Program-made: the position numbers and the translations under genes
NCBI GenBank assembly: GCA_023614405.1
Contig: CM042684.1
Location: forward strand, 465,257,650-465,321,649
DNA from: Avena insularis
Lineage: Eukaryota; Streptophyta; Magnoliopsida; Poales; Poaceae
Direction of reading: 5' to 3'
Length of the DNA stretch: 64,000 nucleotides
Part shown: positions 1 to 12,184 of the stretch, one piece after another
How positions within the stretch are numbered: position 1 is the stretch's first letter
Layout of the letters: each line of letters begins with the position of its first letter
Notes under the pieces: model-generated
Databases searched by the model: none
Told to the model about the DNA's origin: nothing
The model's input: the letters and a program-made list of their open reading frames with translations, nothing else

Positions 1-2604
1 GACGCTAGTTGTGGTTCATGAGAAGAACACACATGCAATGACACTGGTGGATCCATGTGTGGTTTGTGAGAGGAACATACATGCAATGACACTCGGTTTG
101 GTTTATGAAAAGAACACACATCCAATGACACTAGTGGATCCTTATGTGGTTTGTGAGAAGAACACACATGCAATCACATTGGGTGGATCCATATGTGGTT
201 TATTAGAGGAATTCACATGCAATGACACTTGTGATATGTGCTTTGTGAAAAGAACACACATGCAATGACTCTAACTGTAGTTAATGAAAAGAGCAGACAT
301 GCAATGACACTGGTGGATCCATGTGAGGTTTGTGAGAAGAACACACATGCAATGATACTAGTTGTGGTTTATGAGAAGAACACACATGCAATGACACTAG
401 TGGATCCATGAGTGGTTTGTGAGAAAAACACACATGCAATGAATCTAACTGTGGTTAATGAAAAGAGCAGACATGCAATGACACTAGTGGATCCTTATGA
501 GGTTTGTGAGAAGAACAGACATGCAATGACTCTAGATGTGGTTCATGAGAAGAACACACATGCAATGACATTGGTGGATCCATGTGTGGTTTATGAGATG
601 AACAGACATGCAATGACACTGGGTGTGGTTAATGAAAAGAACATACATGCAATGACACTGGTAGATCCATATGTGGTTTGTGAAAAGAACAGACATGCAA
701 TCACACTGGGTGGATCCATGTGTGGTTCATGAAAAGAACACACATGCAATGACACTGGTGGATCCATGTGTGGTTTGTGAGAAGAACACACATCCAATGA
801 CACTGGGTGTGGTTCATGAAAAGAACACAGATCCAATGACACTGGTGGATCTTTATGTGGTTTGTGAGGAGAACAGGCATGCAATGACTCTAGATGTGGT
901 TCATGAGACGAAAACACATGCAATGACAGTGGTGTATCTTTATGTGGTTTGTGAGAAGAACACACATGCAATGACTCTAGTTGTTGTTTGTGAAAAGAAC
1001 ACACATGCAATGACTCTAGCTGTGGTTCATGAGAAGAACACACATGCAATGACACTGGTGGAGCCATGTGTGGTTTGTTAGAGGAATAGACATGCAATGA
1101 CACTGGGTGTGGTTTATGAAAAGAACACACATCCAATGACACTGGTGGATCCTTGTGTAGTTTGTGAGAAGTACACACATGAAATCACACTGGGTGGATC
1201 CATATGTGGTTTATGAGAGGAACACACATGCAATGACACTGGTGATATGTGGTTTGTGAAAATAACACACATGCAATGACTCTAACTATGGTTAATGAAA
1301 AGCGCAGACATGCAATGACACTGGTGGATCCATGTTTGGTTTGTGAGAAGAACACACATGTAATGACACTAGCTGTGGTTTATGAGAAGAACACACATGC
1401 AATGACACTGGTGGATCCATGTGTGGTTTGTGAGAAGAACACACATGCAATGACTCTAACTGTGGTTAATGAAAAGAGCAGACATGCAATGACACTGCTG
1501 GATCCATGTGTGGTTTGTGAGAAGAACACACATGCAATGACTCTAGATGTGGTTCATGAGAAGAACACACATGCAATGACATTGGTGGATCTATGTGTGG
1601 TTTGTGAGAGGAACACACATGCAATGACACTGGGTGTGGTTCATGAAAAGAACACACATGCAATGACACTAGTGTATCCTTATGTGGTTTGCGAGAATAA
1701 CAGACATGCAATAACTCTAGATTTGGTTCATGGGAAGAACACGCATGCAATGACACTAGTGGATCCATGTGTGGTTTATGAGAGGAACAGACATGCAATG
1801 ACACTGGGTGTGGTTCATGAAAAGAACACACATGCAATGACACTGGTGGATCCTTATGTGGCTTGTGAGAAGAACACACATGCAATCACACTGGGTGGAT
1901 CCATATGTGGTTTATGAGAAGAACACACATGCAATGACACTAGTGGATCCATGTGTGGTTTGTGAGAAGAACACACATCCAATGACACTGGGTGTGGTTC
2001 ATGAAAAGAACACACATCGAATGACACTGGTGGATCCTTATGTTGTTGGTGAGAAGAACAGACATGCAATGACTCTAGCTATGGTTCATGAGAAGAACAC
2101 ACATGCAATGACACTGGTGTATCCTTATGTGGTTTGTGAGCAGAACACACATGCAATCACACTGGCTGTGGTTCATGAAAAGAACATACATGCAATGATA
2201 CTGGTGGATCCATGTGTGGTTTGTGAGAAGAACACACATGCAATGACACTGGGTGTGGTTCATGAAAAGAACACACATCCAATGACACTGATGGATCCTT
2301 ATGTGGTTTGTGAGAAGAACATACATGCAATGATACTGGTGGATCCATGTGTGGTTTGTGAGAAGAGCACACATCCAATGACACTGGGTGTGGTTCATGA
2401 AAAGAACACACATCCAATGACACTGGTGGATCCTTATGTTGTTTGTGAGAAGAACAGACATGCAATGACTCTAGCTATGGTTCATGAGAAGAACACACAT
2501 GCAAAGACACTGGTGTATCCTTATGTGGTTTGTGAGCAGAACACACATGCAATGACACTGGCTTGGTTCATGAAAAGAACATACATGCAATGATACTGGT
2601 GGAT
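1..2604. repeat. Minisatellite/satellite array, segment 1 (open at left edge)
   Basis: Tandem subunits alternate between about 39 bp and 48 bp, giving an 87-bp dimer. Both share a core of the type TGTGGTT-yrTGAgAAGAACACACATGCAATGACACT; the 48-bp form adds a GGATCC-containing 5' extension. The array continues at 15214 after the Gypsy insertion. Positions 231-1900 resemble about 15696-17340. Subtracting the 12614 bp of insertion plus target duplication leaves an original spacing of roughly 2.85 kb, so this is one copy of a larger tandem duplication. Long reading frames here are read as a by-product of subunit lengths divisible by three, not as genes. Confidence 0.93.
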
Positions 2605-5600
2605 TGTAACATCCTAAAAATCATATTTCAAAACTCATTCATATCATCCTTGCATTCCTCTTTCATTTAGGGTTTTTCTCAAAATCATTTAGAGACAGAA
2701 GTTTGAGCTATGATTTCATGTGTGCAAATTCAACTCAATTGGCCATCACCCTTTGAGTTTTGATTGTCTATGAACTTGTTTGCTTGCCTCCATTGTTGGA
2801 AAGAGTAAGTGTAGCATTTTATCCCAAGTTTCAAATTTAGAAATAGTTTCAAAACCCTATTTCAAACATTTTCAAACTAGAGCAAAGTCTCTGTTTGATT
2901 TAAAACCCAAGCTTGACCAAGCCCTTGCAAGGTAACCACATGGTGTTTTGACTGTATTTGAACCCACAGAACCCTGCAAAAATTCCCAAAGCTGTTTGAA
3001 TTCAAAAGGATTTGAATTCATATCAAATTCATTCCAGAAAATGAATTTAGAAAAAGAAAAGGATTTCTCAAGGAAAAAGGCCGCACGGCAGAGTTCTGGC
3101 CCAGCTTCGAATCAAGCCCAGCAAGCCCACCTGGGGATCTCCTTTTTCCTCTCTCACGCTTGGCGCTGCTCGCGTTGATCGCTGATAGGCAGACCCACCT
3201 CCACCTCGCGCACCTCGCGACGGCGGGCCTCCTCCACGTCGGCATCGTCTCCACCACGACCAGTTCATCCCCAAATCAACGCGTTTTACGTATTTAATTC
3301 AGCGTTAATTCGATTCAATGGCCAAGTGATTCTCGCTCGTGACCAGGCTATAAGAACCCCCTCTGCCCCCTCTCCCTTCTCCCTCAAACCCTGAAACCAG
3401 AGCGCCACCAGGCTACGAGCATTACTCTGAGTCTCGCTGCTCCGACGATCGCCGGCCGAATTCCGGTGAGTTCTGAGCTCCCCTCTGCCTCTCATTCTTG
3501 CTATCTGGTTCAGTGAGCCTCTGTGCTTCTTTTAACACCCTTCGTTTGCCCTCGCATGAACCGTAGCTCCGGCAACATCGTCGACTGGCCGCCACCGTCT
3601 GTCTGCTACTCCGGCGGAACCCCTCGGGTAAACCAGACTACCCCGACCCCTCTCGTTCACACACACACCTTCGCCGTGACCTTGCGCTCCTGACTATGTG
3701 TTTTGTTTGCCTCCGGGTGATCTACAACCGCCCTCGACAAAGAACCAGAGCCAACCGTCGCCCGCAGCAACTCCGGCGAGCAATCTAGGACGGCCCCGTG
3801 CGCCCCTCGCCCGACCAACTCCTCCCCGAGCATCGCCGTAATCCCCTGAGCCCGGTGAGCTACTCCTCTTTCTCCCTCACCCCCTGTAGCGTCGCCTCCG
3901 TCGTCGACCGACCGCTCCACCGCCGCTAGCCACCGCAGCGCCGCCACTTTGTGGTTGATTAGATCAGGACCGTTCGATCTAGATCTGGCGCTCACGATTA
4001 GTTCACTTAACACCGCAGAGATATGTCCTCTGGACCGCACGATCCACTTTAGATCTAACGCTCCACAGCCACGATCCGGCCGAACCGGTATCGACCAATG
4101 AAACAGCGCCGCGTGTCCCCTATTAGGTTTAAAAACAGATTTGAAAACAGAATTTCTTGCAAACTTCAAACCCTTGTAACTTTGGATCCACACGTCCAAA
4201 TTTTACAAATTTGATGTCGTTGGATTCAGCAAGACAAGCCATAGCCAACCCTGCCCTTGGTTTAACAAATAGTAGCCATTAGATTGGCTTAAATTGCAGA
4301 AACTTGTTTGAGGCATTTTTGAGTATAGATTTAGTTTAGTATTTTGTTTTAGGGTTAATTTTTGTTTAGTGGACAAAATTGTGACTTGTTTAGTTTCTGT
4401 AAACTTGCACTTTCTTGGTTGAGTTTTAAAAATCACCACTTAGTAGATTTGTGCATGCATGCATTCATATTATTTCTGTTTGTATATATTTGTGTGTAAT
4501 TGTGTGCTACAACTTTGTGTGTAGATTTTGCTAGTGATTGTGATTGTGACGAGTGCTACTCTCCACACTACCAAGGCAAGTGATATCTTCATGAATATTC
4601 CATTCCTTTATTTTATACTTGCATTAGATATATTTTGTTAGGACTTGCATGCTACTTTTGTCAAAGTTATGATGGGAAATCCTATGTAGATTAGAATGGT
4701 AGAGTTGCTAGGAAAATTTCCCTAAGGATAAGTTGCCATGCCATGCTTAGCCTAGCTACTAGAAAACAAGGGTGGTTTATATATTCACACTATGGAAAAA
4801 TATTCTAAGTCTGAGGACTTGTGTTTTTTTTAACAAAACAACTAAGTTAATGAATCTCCTGGGTGGAATGGGACTTGCTTGGTGGTTTTTGGTTGAGTGG
4901 TTCACAAGGCCCATGTTTATGGTTTACCTTAGTGTATCTCACTTGTGGATGGCCACCCAGGAAACAAAGAGATTTGAGATGTCAAATGTTGAGAAGCTTC
5001 AAGTGCAACCACTTGGCAATATGGGCTCTGCCATGATCTTAGGTTGCTAGAACTTAGTCTCTTGGACAAGGTGGTAGATGGGTTGATAGGTTGGAGCGCG
5101 TCCATTTGACTAAGGAAAGGCTTCTGAAGGATCTTGTCTTGGGAAACCAAGTCTTGTGGGGAAAGTGCACCACCTCTGCAGAGTGTAAAATCTAAGTACT
5201 TAGCCATGTCCCTGGTATAGGACAATTTGAGCATCAAGACATGGAAGCCTCAAAAATCTCATCACTCCAATTTCTAAATAAAACTTGTGGGTGAACAAGG
5301 GTTAAAAGGATCTTCAGTCCTTGATTGGTAGATGCCCTGAGTGGATCTTCAGTCTTTGATTGGTAGATGCCTTGGGTGTTTTTGTGCCAAGCAAAAACTT
5401 AGTGTTTTCAAAATGTTAAGGAAAAATCTATTTTGAGCAATGCAAGCCTAAGCTCCACCAGCCAAATGCATATAGTTTTATAGTCCACTTAAATATATAC
5501 TAAGGTATCACTTGCCAATACTATTCCAAAGTATTGACCCTCTGTGGCTGTAACTTGTAATGTTGCAGGTTACTCCGATGATGATTAGGAGTCATGAGTC

Positions 5601-5845
5601 TACACTCAACATGCTTGCCTGTGGCACATGAAGATGAAGACTTATGTTTATTTACTTATTCCATAAACTCTTGTATTAGGCCTTTGGCCATGAGTTGTAA
5701 AATACTATGTTTTATCTCTGGAATGACTGTAATAAACGACCTTTGTATCTGTGTACTTCATCTTAAACTGTGGATGCTAGCATTGATCCAGGGACTAGCA
5801 TTGCAATCACAGGGATCTTTTCCTTTACAAAGGAGGGATCTTACA
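2605..5845 (+). repeat. 5' LTR of chromovirus
   Basis: Starts TGTAACATCC and ends GGATCTTACA. The first ~770 bp (U3) lead to a TATA-like box at 3347-3356 followed by a pyrimidine-rich start region. The remaining ~2.4 kb would be transcribed leader (R/U5) and contains several good plant 5' splice sites, for example CCG|GTGAGT with GT at 3466-3467 and CCG|GTGAGC with GT at 3855-3856. It matches the 3' LTR almost base for base except in a GC-rich block at about 3120-3480, where differences cluster. It still has the 5562-5793 segment deleted from the 3' LTR. Confidence 0.93.
3347..3356 (+). promoter_or_regulatory. LTR core promoter (TATA box)
   Basis: GCTATAAGAA is followed at about 30 bp by a C/T-rich stretch, the usual plant TATA-to-start arrangement. 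An identical box lies in the 3' LTR at 12930-12939. The start site itself is inferred. Confidence 0.6.
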
Positions 5846-5847
5846 GA

Positions 5848-5859
5848 TGGTATCGAGCA
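5848..5859 (+). other. Primer binding site, initiator-tRNA-Met type
   Basis: TGGTATCGAGCA lies two bases after the 5' LTR. It matches the standard plant iMet site TGGTATCAGAGC except for a missing A. The Copia element at 59053-59064 lacks the same base. Confidence 0.75.
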
Positions 5860-5984
5860 ATGTGTTGCCTGTGGGATTATGACCCTAGGATTGGAAACCA
5901 CTAAGGAAAATTTTTACTTCTTCTACACTTGTCTATTCTTCTCGTAAACTTTTCTAATCTTCTCATTCTCATCTCTATTTGTAG

Positions 5985-6491
5985 ATGAACTCCATCAACG
6001 AAGCCGTGAAGAAAGGACCACTCATGACCATGACCTTGGAATGTGAGACTGAGTTTCCCAAGATTCTCAAGGACCTCATGGAGACAATGGGAGCACATGG
6101 TGCAGCTGTGTACAAGGGCTTTCCAGTGATGGAAGAAGGAGTGGAGTATTGGTGGGTGCAACTTCACTTGTACAAAAACAAGGAAGACAACCACAAAGAA
6201 AAGGGCTTCTGCATGTACACCAACACTTTTATGCACACCACATTCTTTGAGTCAGCAAAAGAAGCAGCTTGGAAGACTATCAAGGAACTGAGTGCTAGAG
6301 TCAAGTGCAAGATGCTCAACCTCCAAAAAGACTTAGAGAAAGAGAAGGAACATACCCAAGAGTTGGAAGTCACCAACCAATCCTTAAGAGGAGATATTAT
6401 AGACTTAGTGATAGAAGCATGTGAACAAGATAGGCTGATTGCCACTAGGAACATTGTGTTAGCTACCAGATCCAGTGAGATAGGATTGTAA
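5985..6491 (+). CDS. Retrotransposon ORF A, 168-aa protein of unknown function
   Basis: An intact 168-codon frame on the coding strand lies between the primer site and gag. I do not recognise a named domain. The first half is a mixed globular stretch (about residues 1-95). Residues ~100-140 are rich in Lys, Glu and Leu with heptad-like spacing (about LNLQKDLEKEKEHTQELEV), suggesting a short coiled coil. The start ATG at 5985 is immediately preceded by a pyrimidine-rich tract and GTAG, a good 3' splice site, so the protein may be made from a spliced RNA joined to a donor in the LTR leader. The stop codon overlaps a GTAAGC donor-like site at 6488-6493. Extra ORFs ahead of gag occur in some grass Gypsy elements; role unknown. 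Confidence 0.6.
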   Translation: MNSINEAVKKGPLMTMTLECETEFPKILKDLMETMGAHGAAVYKGFPVMEEGVEYWWVQLHLYKNKEDNHKEKGFCMYTNTFMHTTFFESAKEAAWKTIKELSARVKCKMLNLQKDLEKEKEHTQELEVTNQSLRGDIIDLVIEACEQDRLIATRNIVLATRSSEIGL

Positions 6492-6688
6492 GCGCACTTC
6501 GTTAGTTGGACCACCACCTATCACCTTATTTTCCAAAATGATACCTTAAATAAGTTTGAACCTTGGTTGATGTAATGGAATCTTGTATGCATGACTTGTA
6601 TGATTTTTGTGTGTTCCAAGAATGTGTTTGAATGTTGACTTGATTATCTTAAATTGTGTTGTTCTAACTTTTTCAATCTTATAAATAG

Positions 6689-7466
6689 ATGCATATTGCC
6701 ATCAGCACTATTGAGGAGTTCCAGGCTACCCGTTTTGGTCCTCGTATCGTAGATCTTACTAATTTACTCGATCTCCCTCTTCCCATCATTACGGTGCACC
6801 CACTCACCAAGTTTGAGAGGAAGGACCTTTGGGGCTTCAAGGTGAACCAGCCAGGACGCCAGACTGAGCCTACTACGGAGGCCATCGTCTTCAAGCTTAT
6901 GCACAATGACAGGGAGAGAGGCATGGAGGTTGTCATGCAGGATCTGATAGGACGACTGTTAGGCCGTCACTCCCGACAGGTTAGAGGCACTCACTTCCAC
7001 GCCTTCGGAAGGCGTGATGATGACGGAGAGTCCATTGACTTTGAGGACGACTCGAGGGTCACAGCAGAGCCGATACGCCTGTACCTTCAGGACTTAGAGA
7101 CTCTTATTAGGCATGTGGATACTGATAGGACCAACGTCATGCTTAGTAATGACGAGCCTCAGTGCAGCCATGAGAAGGACAAGCTCTTCAAGGCAGGACG
7201 AGATAGTCAAGGAGATGGAGGCGAAGTTCGAGACCCAAGACCGTAAGTTCAAGAGTCAAGAGAAACGTGTCCAGGATAGGAACAAGAGGATCCGGGATAT
7301 GACCGAGGAACTGCAGTCCAAGGACTTCGAGTTAGAGCAGCAGCAGACAGTGATTGAGAGGCTTCGTTCCCAGAAGAGGGCTCTCGAGGCCAAGATCGAC
7401 TCTTTGACCACTACTATCGAGGAGAACAAGACCGCAATGGAAAACGCAGGTCTTACCTTTGTCTAG
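6689..7466 (+). pseudogene. Retrotransposon ORF B, coiled-coil protein, frameshifted
   Basis: Two overlapping frames (6689-7246 and 7113-7466) form one protein of about 255 aa broken by a frameshift near 7180-7200. The N-terminal ~170 residues are globular and unrecognised. The C-terminal ~85 residues are a strongly charged Glu/Lys/Gln/Arg segment with regular Leu/Ile, a clear coiled coil, ending about 250 bp before the gag start. The ATG is directly preceded by ATAAATAG with a T-rich tract upstream, again resembling a 3' splice site. Possible roles such as a structural or RNA-binding helper to gag are only a guess. Confidence 0.6.
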
Positions 7467-7721
7467 GAGGAGATTGATGCCGACGAGTAGATTTGACTAC
7501 TCAGTTATCTTTAATTACCGCACTTGTTATTTGTGAACTTATTATTGGACCATCCGACATGTGGATGGCTTACCACTTGTGTGTTTTTACTTTGAGACTT
7601 TTGTTATCTTGTTGTTGAGTTCTTATCCCTGTGTTGCATGCTATGTGTTTGTTTGAGTAATGTATTGTGCATAAATCATGTAAGGGTATCTCATTCTTAT
7701 CTCTATATGAATAAACCACAG

Positions 7722-8800
7722 ATGCCTCCCCGTCGCGCAAACCCCAACCCCAACATTACCCCGGAAATGCAACAAATGATGAATGCGCAGACACAACTTA
7801 TGCAAATGATGACGACGTTCATCCAGAACCAGAACAACAACAACCCCAACAACAACAACAATAACAACAATAACAACAACAACAACAACAACAACCCTCC
7901 AGGTTTTGATATGCTCACCAGATTTCTGCGTCTGAGGCCAGCTAAGTTTTCGGGAACGACTGATCCCATGGTGGATAATGATTGGCTACGCTCTGTGAAC
8001 AAGGACTTAGTGACCGTGGGATGCACAGATGCTGAAAAGGTCAGGTTCGCGGCACATCTGTTGGAAGGACCAGCCGCCGCATGGTGGGACAATTTCCAGA
8101 TCACCACACCTATTGATGAGGTGACTTGGGCTATCTTTGAAGATGGCTTTCACACTACTCATATCTCACCAGGTATGATGAGCCTGAAAAAGAAGGAGTT
8201 TCACAACCTGAAGCAGCGCCACCACAGCGTGGCTGAATATATTGAAGAGTTCAACAATCTGGTGCGCTATGCACCGGATGAGGTTGACACTGATGCCAAA
8301 AGGAAGGAAAAGTTTCTGGAAGGCTTAAATGATGAGCTGAATCTGCAGCTGTCCGTGGCATATGTTCCAACTTATCAGTCGTTGTGTGACAAGGCTGTTA
8401 TTGTGGAGAATAAAATGAAGCAAGTCGAGAGTAGGAAGAGGAAACACTCCGACAAGCATAGCTCAGGATCGTCTCATAAACGATCTCACTATGATGATAG
8501 TGTCAGCTCAGGATCCCACAAGCATGGGAAGTTTAACAAGCACCACAACCACAACCGTCATGACAACAAGCATCATCGTAGTCATGACAATGATAATATA
8601 AGAATCACAAGAGTGGACATAAGAACCACCACAGTGGAAGTGGAAGTGGAAGTCAGCCTAAAAGGGACAACAGTCAGGTTGAATGCTTCAAATGCAAGAA
8701 GCTGGGGCATTATGCTAATGAGTGCACTGAGAAGAAAGTTGAAGGACCTAACAAGCCCAATCCTTTTCAGAAAGGACAGGTTAACCACATCAATGTGGAG
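7722..8800 (+). pseudogene. gag (Retrotrans_gag family) with frameshift before the zinc knuckle
   Basis: I chose ATG 7722 because MPPRRA and the polar N-terminus follow it and CACAG directly precedes it; an upstream in-frame ATG (7638) lies in leader-like sequence. Residues ~45-60 are a poly-Asn run encoded by AAC/AAT repeats. The conserved retrotransposon gag core follows at about 7920-8400, with the AAWWDNF-type helix at 8080-8100. A basic His/Ser/Lys tail comes next. The CX2CX4HX4C zinc knuckle (first Cys codon 8684-8686) lies in another frame, so a one- or two-base indel between 8596 and 8612 has cut gag from its nucleocapsid and from pol. In relatives gag and pol are usually one reading frame. 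Confidence 0.88.
7833..7895 (+). repeat. AAC microsatellite encoding poly-Asn in gag
   Basis: About 20 near-consecutive AAC/AAT triplets inside the gag frame. Length variation in multiples of three would be tolerated. Confidence 0.9.
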
Positions 8801-11800
8801 GAGGTCTATGAAGAGCCTGATGCCGTTGCTGGTAAGTTCAGACTTAATTCCATCTCAGCATTTGTACTCTTTGATACTGGTGCATCTCATTCATTCATAT
8901 CAAAAGCATTTGTTGATAGAAACGGGTTTGCATCTGAAAACATTGGGTGTCCGATAAAAGTTAGCTCTCCGGGAGGAGATATGATAGTGAGTCTTGGATG
9001 CCGGGATCTAGTCATAGAGATCGGAAAACATAAGTTTCCAGTAAACCTAATAATCCTGAATTCCCAAGGATTGGATGTAATTTTGGGAATGGATTGGATG
9101 GCTAAGTATGAGGGAGTACTAGATTGTGCCAATCGTACAGTTTCACTCACAACCCCTGAAGGTAAGAGGATAAAATTTAAGTCCAATTTTAAATCTAAAG
9201 GGAGTAAGCTGAATTCTCTTAAGGGGGTTAGCATGGACAGTGTGCCAATTGTGTGTGAATATCCGGATGTGTTTCCGGAAGAGTTACCAGGAATGCCACC
9301 AGATAGAGATGTGGAGTTTATAATAGATTTGGTACCAGGTTCTGGACCAAGAGCAAAGAGGCCTTATAAAATGTCAGTTGACGAACTTAAGGAACTCAAG
9401 AAACAACTTGGAGAACAATTGCAGAAAGGATTCATCCAGCCAAGTTCTTCATCTTGGGGAGCTCCAGTTTTGTTCGTAGAGAAGAGAGACAGAACTTAAA
9501 GATTATGCATAGATTACCGTTCTCTCAACGAGGTAACCATCAAGAACAAATATCCTTTGCCAAGAATAAATGAATTGTTTGATCAGCTAGAAGGAGCTTG
9601 TGTATTCTCGAAGATTGATCTTCGGTCAGGCTATTTTCAACTCAAGATAAGAGAGCAAGACATACCTAAAACAGCATTTACCACCAGGTATGGATTGTAT
9701 GAGTACACTGTGATGCCTTTTGGTTTAACCAACGCTCCAGCATACTTCATGAATATGATGAACAAAGTGTTCATGGAATTCCTCGACAAGTTCGTTGTCG
9801 TTTTCATCGATGACATCTTAGTCTACTCCAAGAGCAAGGAAGAGCATGAAAGACATCTACGCTTGATACTTGAGAAACTAAGAGAACATAAGCTTTATGC
9901 CAAATTCAGCAAATGTGAGTTTTGGTTAGAGGAAATTGGATTTCTTGGTCATGTTATGACAAAGGATGGTGTAGCAGTTGACCCTGCTAAAGTTTCAGCT
10001 GTGACAGAGTGGGAATCTCCTAAGAATGTAAAAGAGGTTCGTAGTTTCCTTGGTTTAGCAGGTTACTACAGAAGGTTCATTGAAATTTTTTCAAAGGTTG
10101 ATAAACCAATGACGGAATTGTTAAAGAAAGATAAGAAATTTGCTTGGTCTGAAGGTTGTGAACTCAGCTTTCAAGAATTAAAGAAGAGACTCGTGTCAGC
10201 TTCAGGTTTACCAGATTTGGAAAAGGATTTCCAAGTGTATTGTGATGCTTCGCATCAAGGATTAGGTGTTGTACTTATGCAAGGCGGAAAAGTTGTGGCT
10301 TATGCCTCGAGACAACTCAAAAATCATGAAGTAAACTATCCTACTCATGATTTAGAGTTAGCCGCTGTTGTCCATGCACTCAAAACATGGAGACACTACC
10401 TTTTGGGAAAACGTTGTGAAGTATTCACCGACCATAAGAGTTTTAAGTATATCTTCACCCAGAAGGAAATCAATATGAGACAAAGGAGATGGCTAGAACT
10501 TATCAAGGATTACGACTTGAGTTTGCAATACCACCCCGGTAAAGCAAATGTAGTAGCAGATGCTCTAAGTCGTAAGGCGTTTGTAAATGGCCTTACCAAA
10601 GGTGAATTGCCAGATGACTTGTGTAAGCAATTCAAGGAACTCAGGTTGGAGATTGTGCCAGAAGGACATCTCATGTCTTTGGATGTTCAACCCACTCTGT
10701 TGGATAAGATTAAAGAAGCCCAAAAGACGGATAAAGAAATCGAAGAGATTAAGAAAAGGATTAGTCAAGGGAAAGCTAAAAGTTTCCATATGGACGAACA
10801 AGGTACTTTATGGCACGAGAAACGTATTTGTGTTCCACAAGATCCGGAATTATGGAAACTGATTCTACAAGAAGCCCATAACTCTCCGTATTCTATTCAC
10901 CTGGGAAACACCAAAATGTACATGGATATGAAAGAAAGATTTTGGTGGAACAATCTCAAAAGGGACATCGCTGAACACATTGCTTTGTGTGACGTGTGTA
11001 GTAGAGTGAAAGCGGAACATCAGAAACCAGCAGGTTTGCTTCAACCAATGCCTATTCCTGAATGGAAGTGGGAAAATATTGGTATGGATTTCATTACCGG
11101 ATTACCAAGGACCAGGTCAGGGTATGATTCCATATGGGTAGTAGTGGATCGCCTAACTAAAGTGGCTCATTTTATACCCGTAAAGACAACTTATACCAGT
11201 GCCAAGTTAGCCAAAATCTACATGAGCAGAATTGTATGTCTTCACGGTGTGCCAAAGAGTATTGTATCTGATAGAGGAACTCAGTTCACTTCTCACTTTT
11301 GGAGACAGCTTCATGAATCTTTAGGAACGAGGTTGGAATTCAGCACTGCTTTTCATCCTCAAACTGATGGACAAACAGAAAGGACTAATCAAATTCTTGA
11401 AGACATGTTGAGGGCATGTGCCCTAGACTATGGAGCAAGTTGGGATGAAAGTCTGCCTTACGCAGAGTTCTCCTACAACAACAGTCACCAATCTAGTATT
11501 GGGATGGCACCATTTGAGTTTCTCTACGGAAGAAAGTGTACCACCCCATTGCTATGGAATGGTGTGGGAGAAAGAAGTTTGTTTGGACCAGATCTTATCA
11601 AAGACGCCGAAGAAAAAGTCAAATTGGTTAGGGACAGGTTGAAGATAGCACAGTCTCGACAGAAAAGCTACGCAGATGCTAAGCGTAGAGAAGTCACCTA
11701 CGAAGTTGGGGATAGAGCTTATCTTAGAGTATCACCACTTCGTGGAGTGAAAAGATTTGGAGTCAAAGGAAAGTTGGCGCCAAGATATGTTGGACCATTC

Positions 11801-12172
11801 AACATTCTAAGTCGCAAGGGAGAAGTTGCGTATGAAATCGAACTGCCAGCATCTTTATCAGCAGTCCATAATGTTTTTCATGTGAGTCAGCTTAAGAAAT
11901 GTCACCCAGAAATGGAAGAAACATCTTTGAAGGATACCATACCTTTGGAGGAAGTTCAACTAGAAAGTGATCTCACCTATGAAGAAAAGCCTGTCAAGAT
12001 TCTTGAGACCGCGGAAAGAGTCACAAGGACAAAGACTATCAAGTTTTGCAAAGTGCAGTGGAGTCATCACTCCGAAGAAGAAGCAACTTGGGAAAGAGAA
12101 GATGATCTTCAGAAAGACCACCCACACCTATTTGCTAGCCAATCCGAATCTCGAGGGCGAGATTCATCTTAA
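8795..12172 (+). pseudogene. pol polyprotein (PR-RT-RH-IN-chromodomain), one internal stop
   Basis: The polyprotein would cut itself, copy the element RNA into DNA and insert it. Domains in order: aspartic protease with DTGAS (Asp codon 8873-8875); reverse transcriptase with catalytic FIDD at 9803-9814; RNase H beginning near 10219; integrase with an HHCC zinc region near 10880-11030 and DDE residues at 11087, 11270 and 11378; and a C-terminal chromodomain at about 11970-12135, which in this group is thought to direct insertion to heterochromatin. A single TAA at 9497-9499, just before the LCIDYRSLN motif of RT, splits the frame. From 9557 to 12172 it is open for 871 codons. The frame ends exactly at the polypurine tract. 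Confidence 0.95.
9218..9231 (+). other. Internal copy of the polypurine tract (candidate central PPT)
   Basis: CTTAAGGGGGTTAG here is identical to the 14 bases at 12168-12181 that form the 3' polypurine tract. It lies at about 53% of the internal domain (5846-12184), between protease and RT. Function is inferred only from identity and central position. Confidence 0.4.
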
Positions 12173-12184
12173 GGGGGTTAGATT
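12168..12184 (+). other. Polypurine tract of chromovirus
   Basis: AAGGGGG at 12171-12177 lies directly upstream of the 3' LTR and overlaps the pol stop codon. This is the expected plus-strand priming site. Confidence 0.8.

Noticed and set aside
1..2604. CRISPR array
   Set aside because: Subunits are contiguous and similar over their full length with no unique spacers, and the sequence is clearly plant nuclear DNA.
3657..4199. 180-codon minus-strand frame in the 5' LTR (and its twin at 13282-13782)
   Set aside because: It lies in a GC-rich transcribed leader on the opposite strand. The two LTR copies differ by frame-changing indels, and there is no recognisable domain.
7703..8107. Poly-Leu minus-strand frame
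   Set aside because: Antisense shadow of the AAC repeat and gag core.
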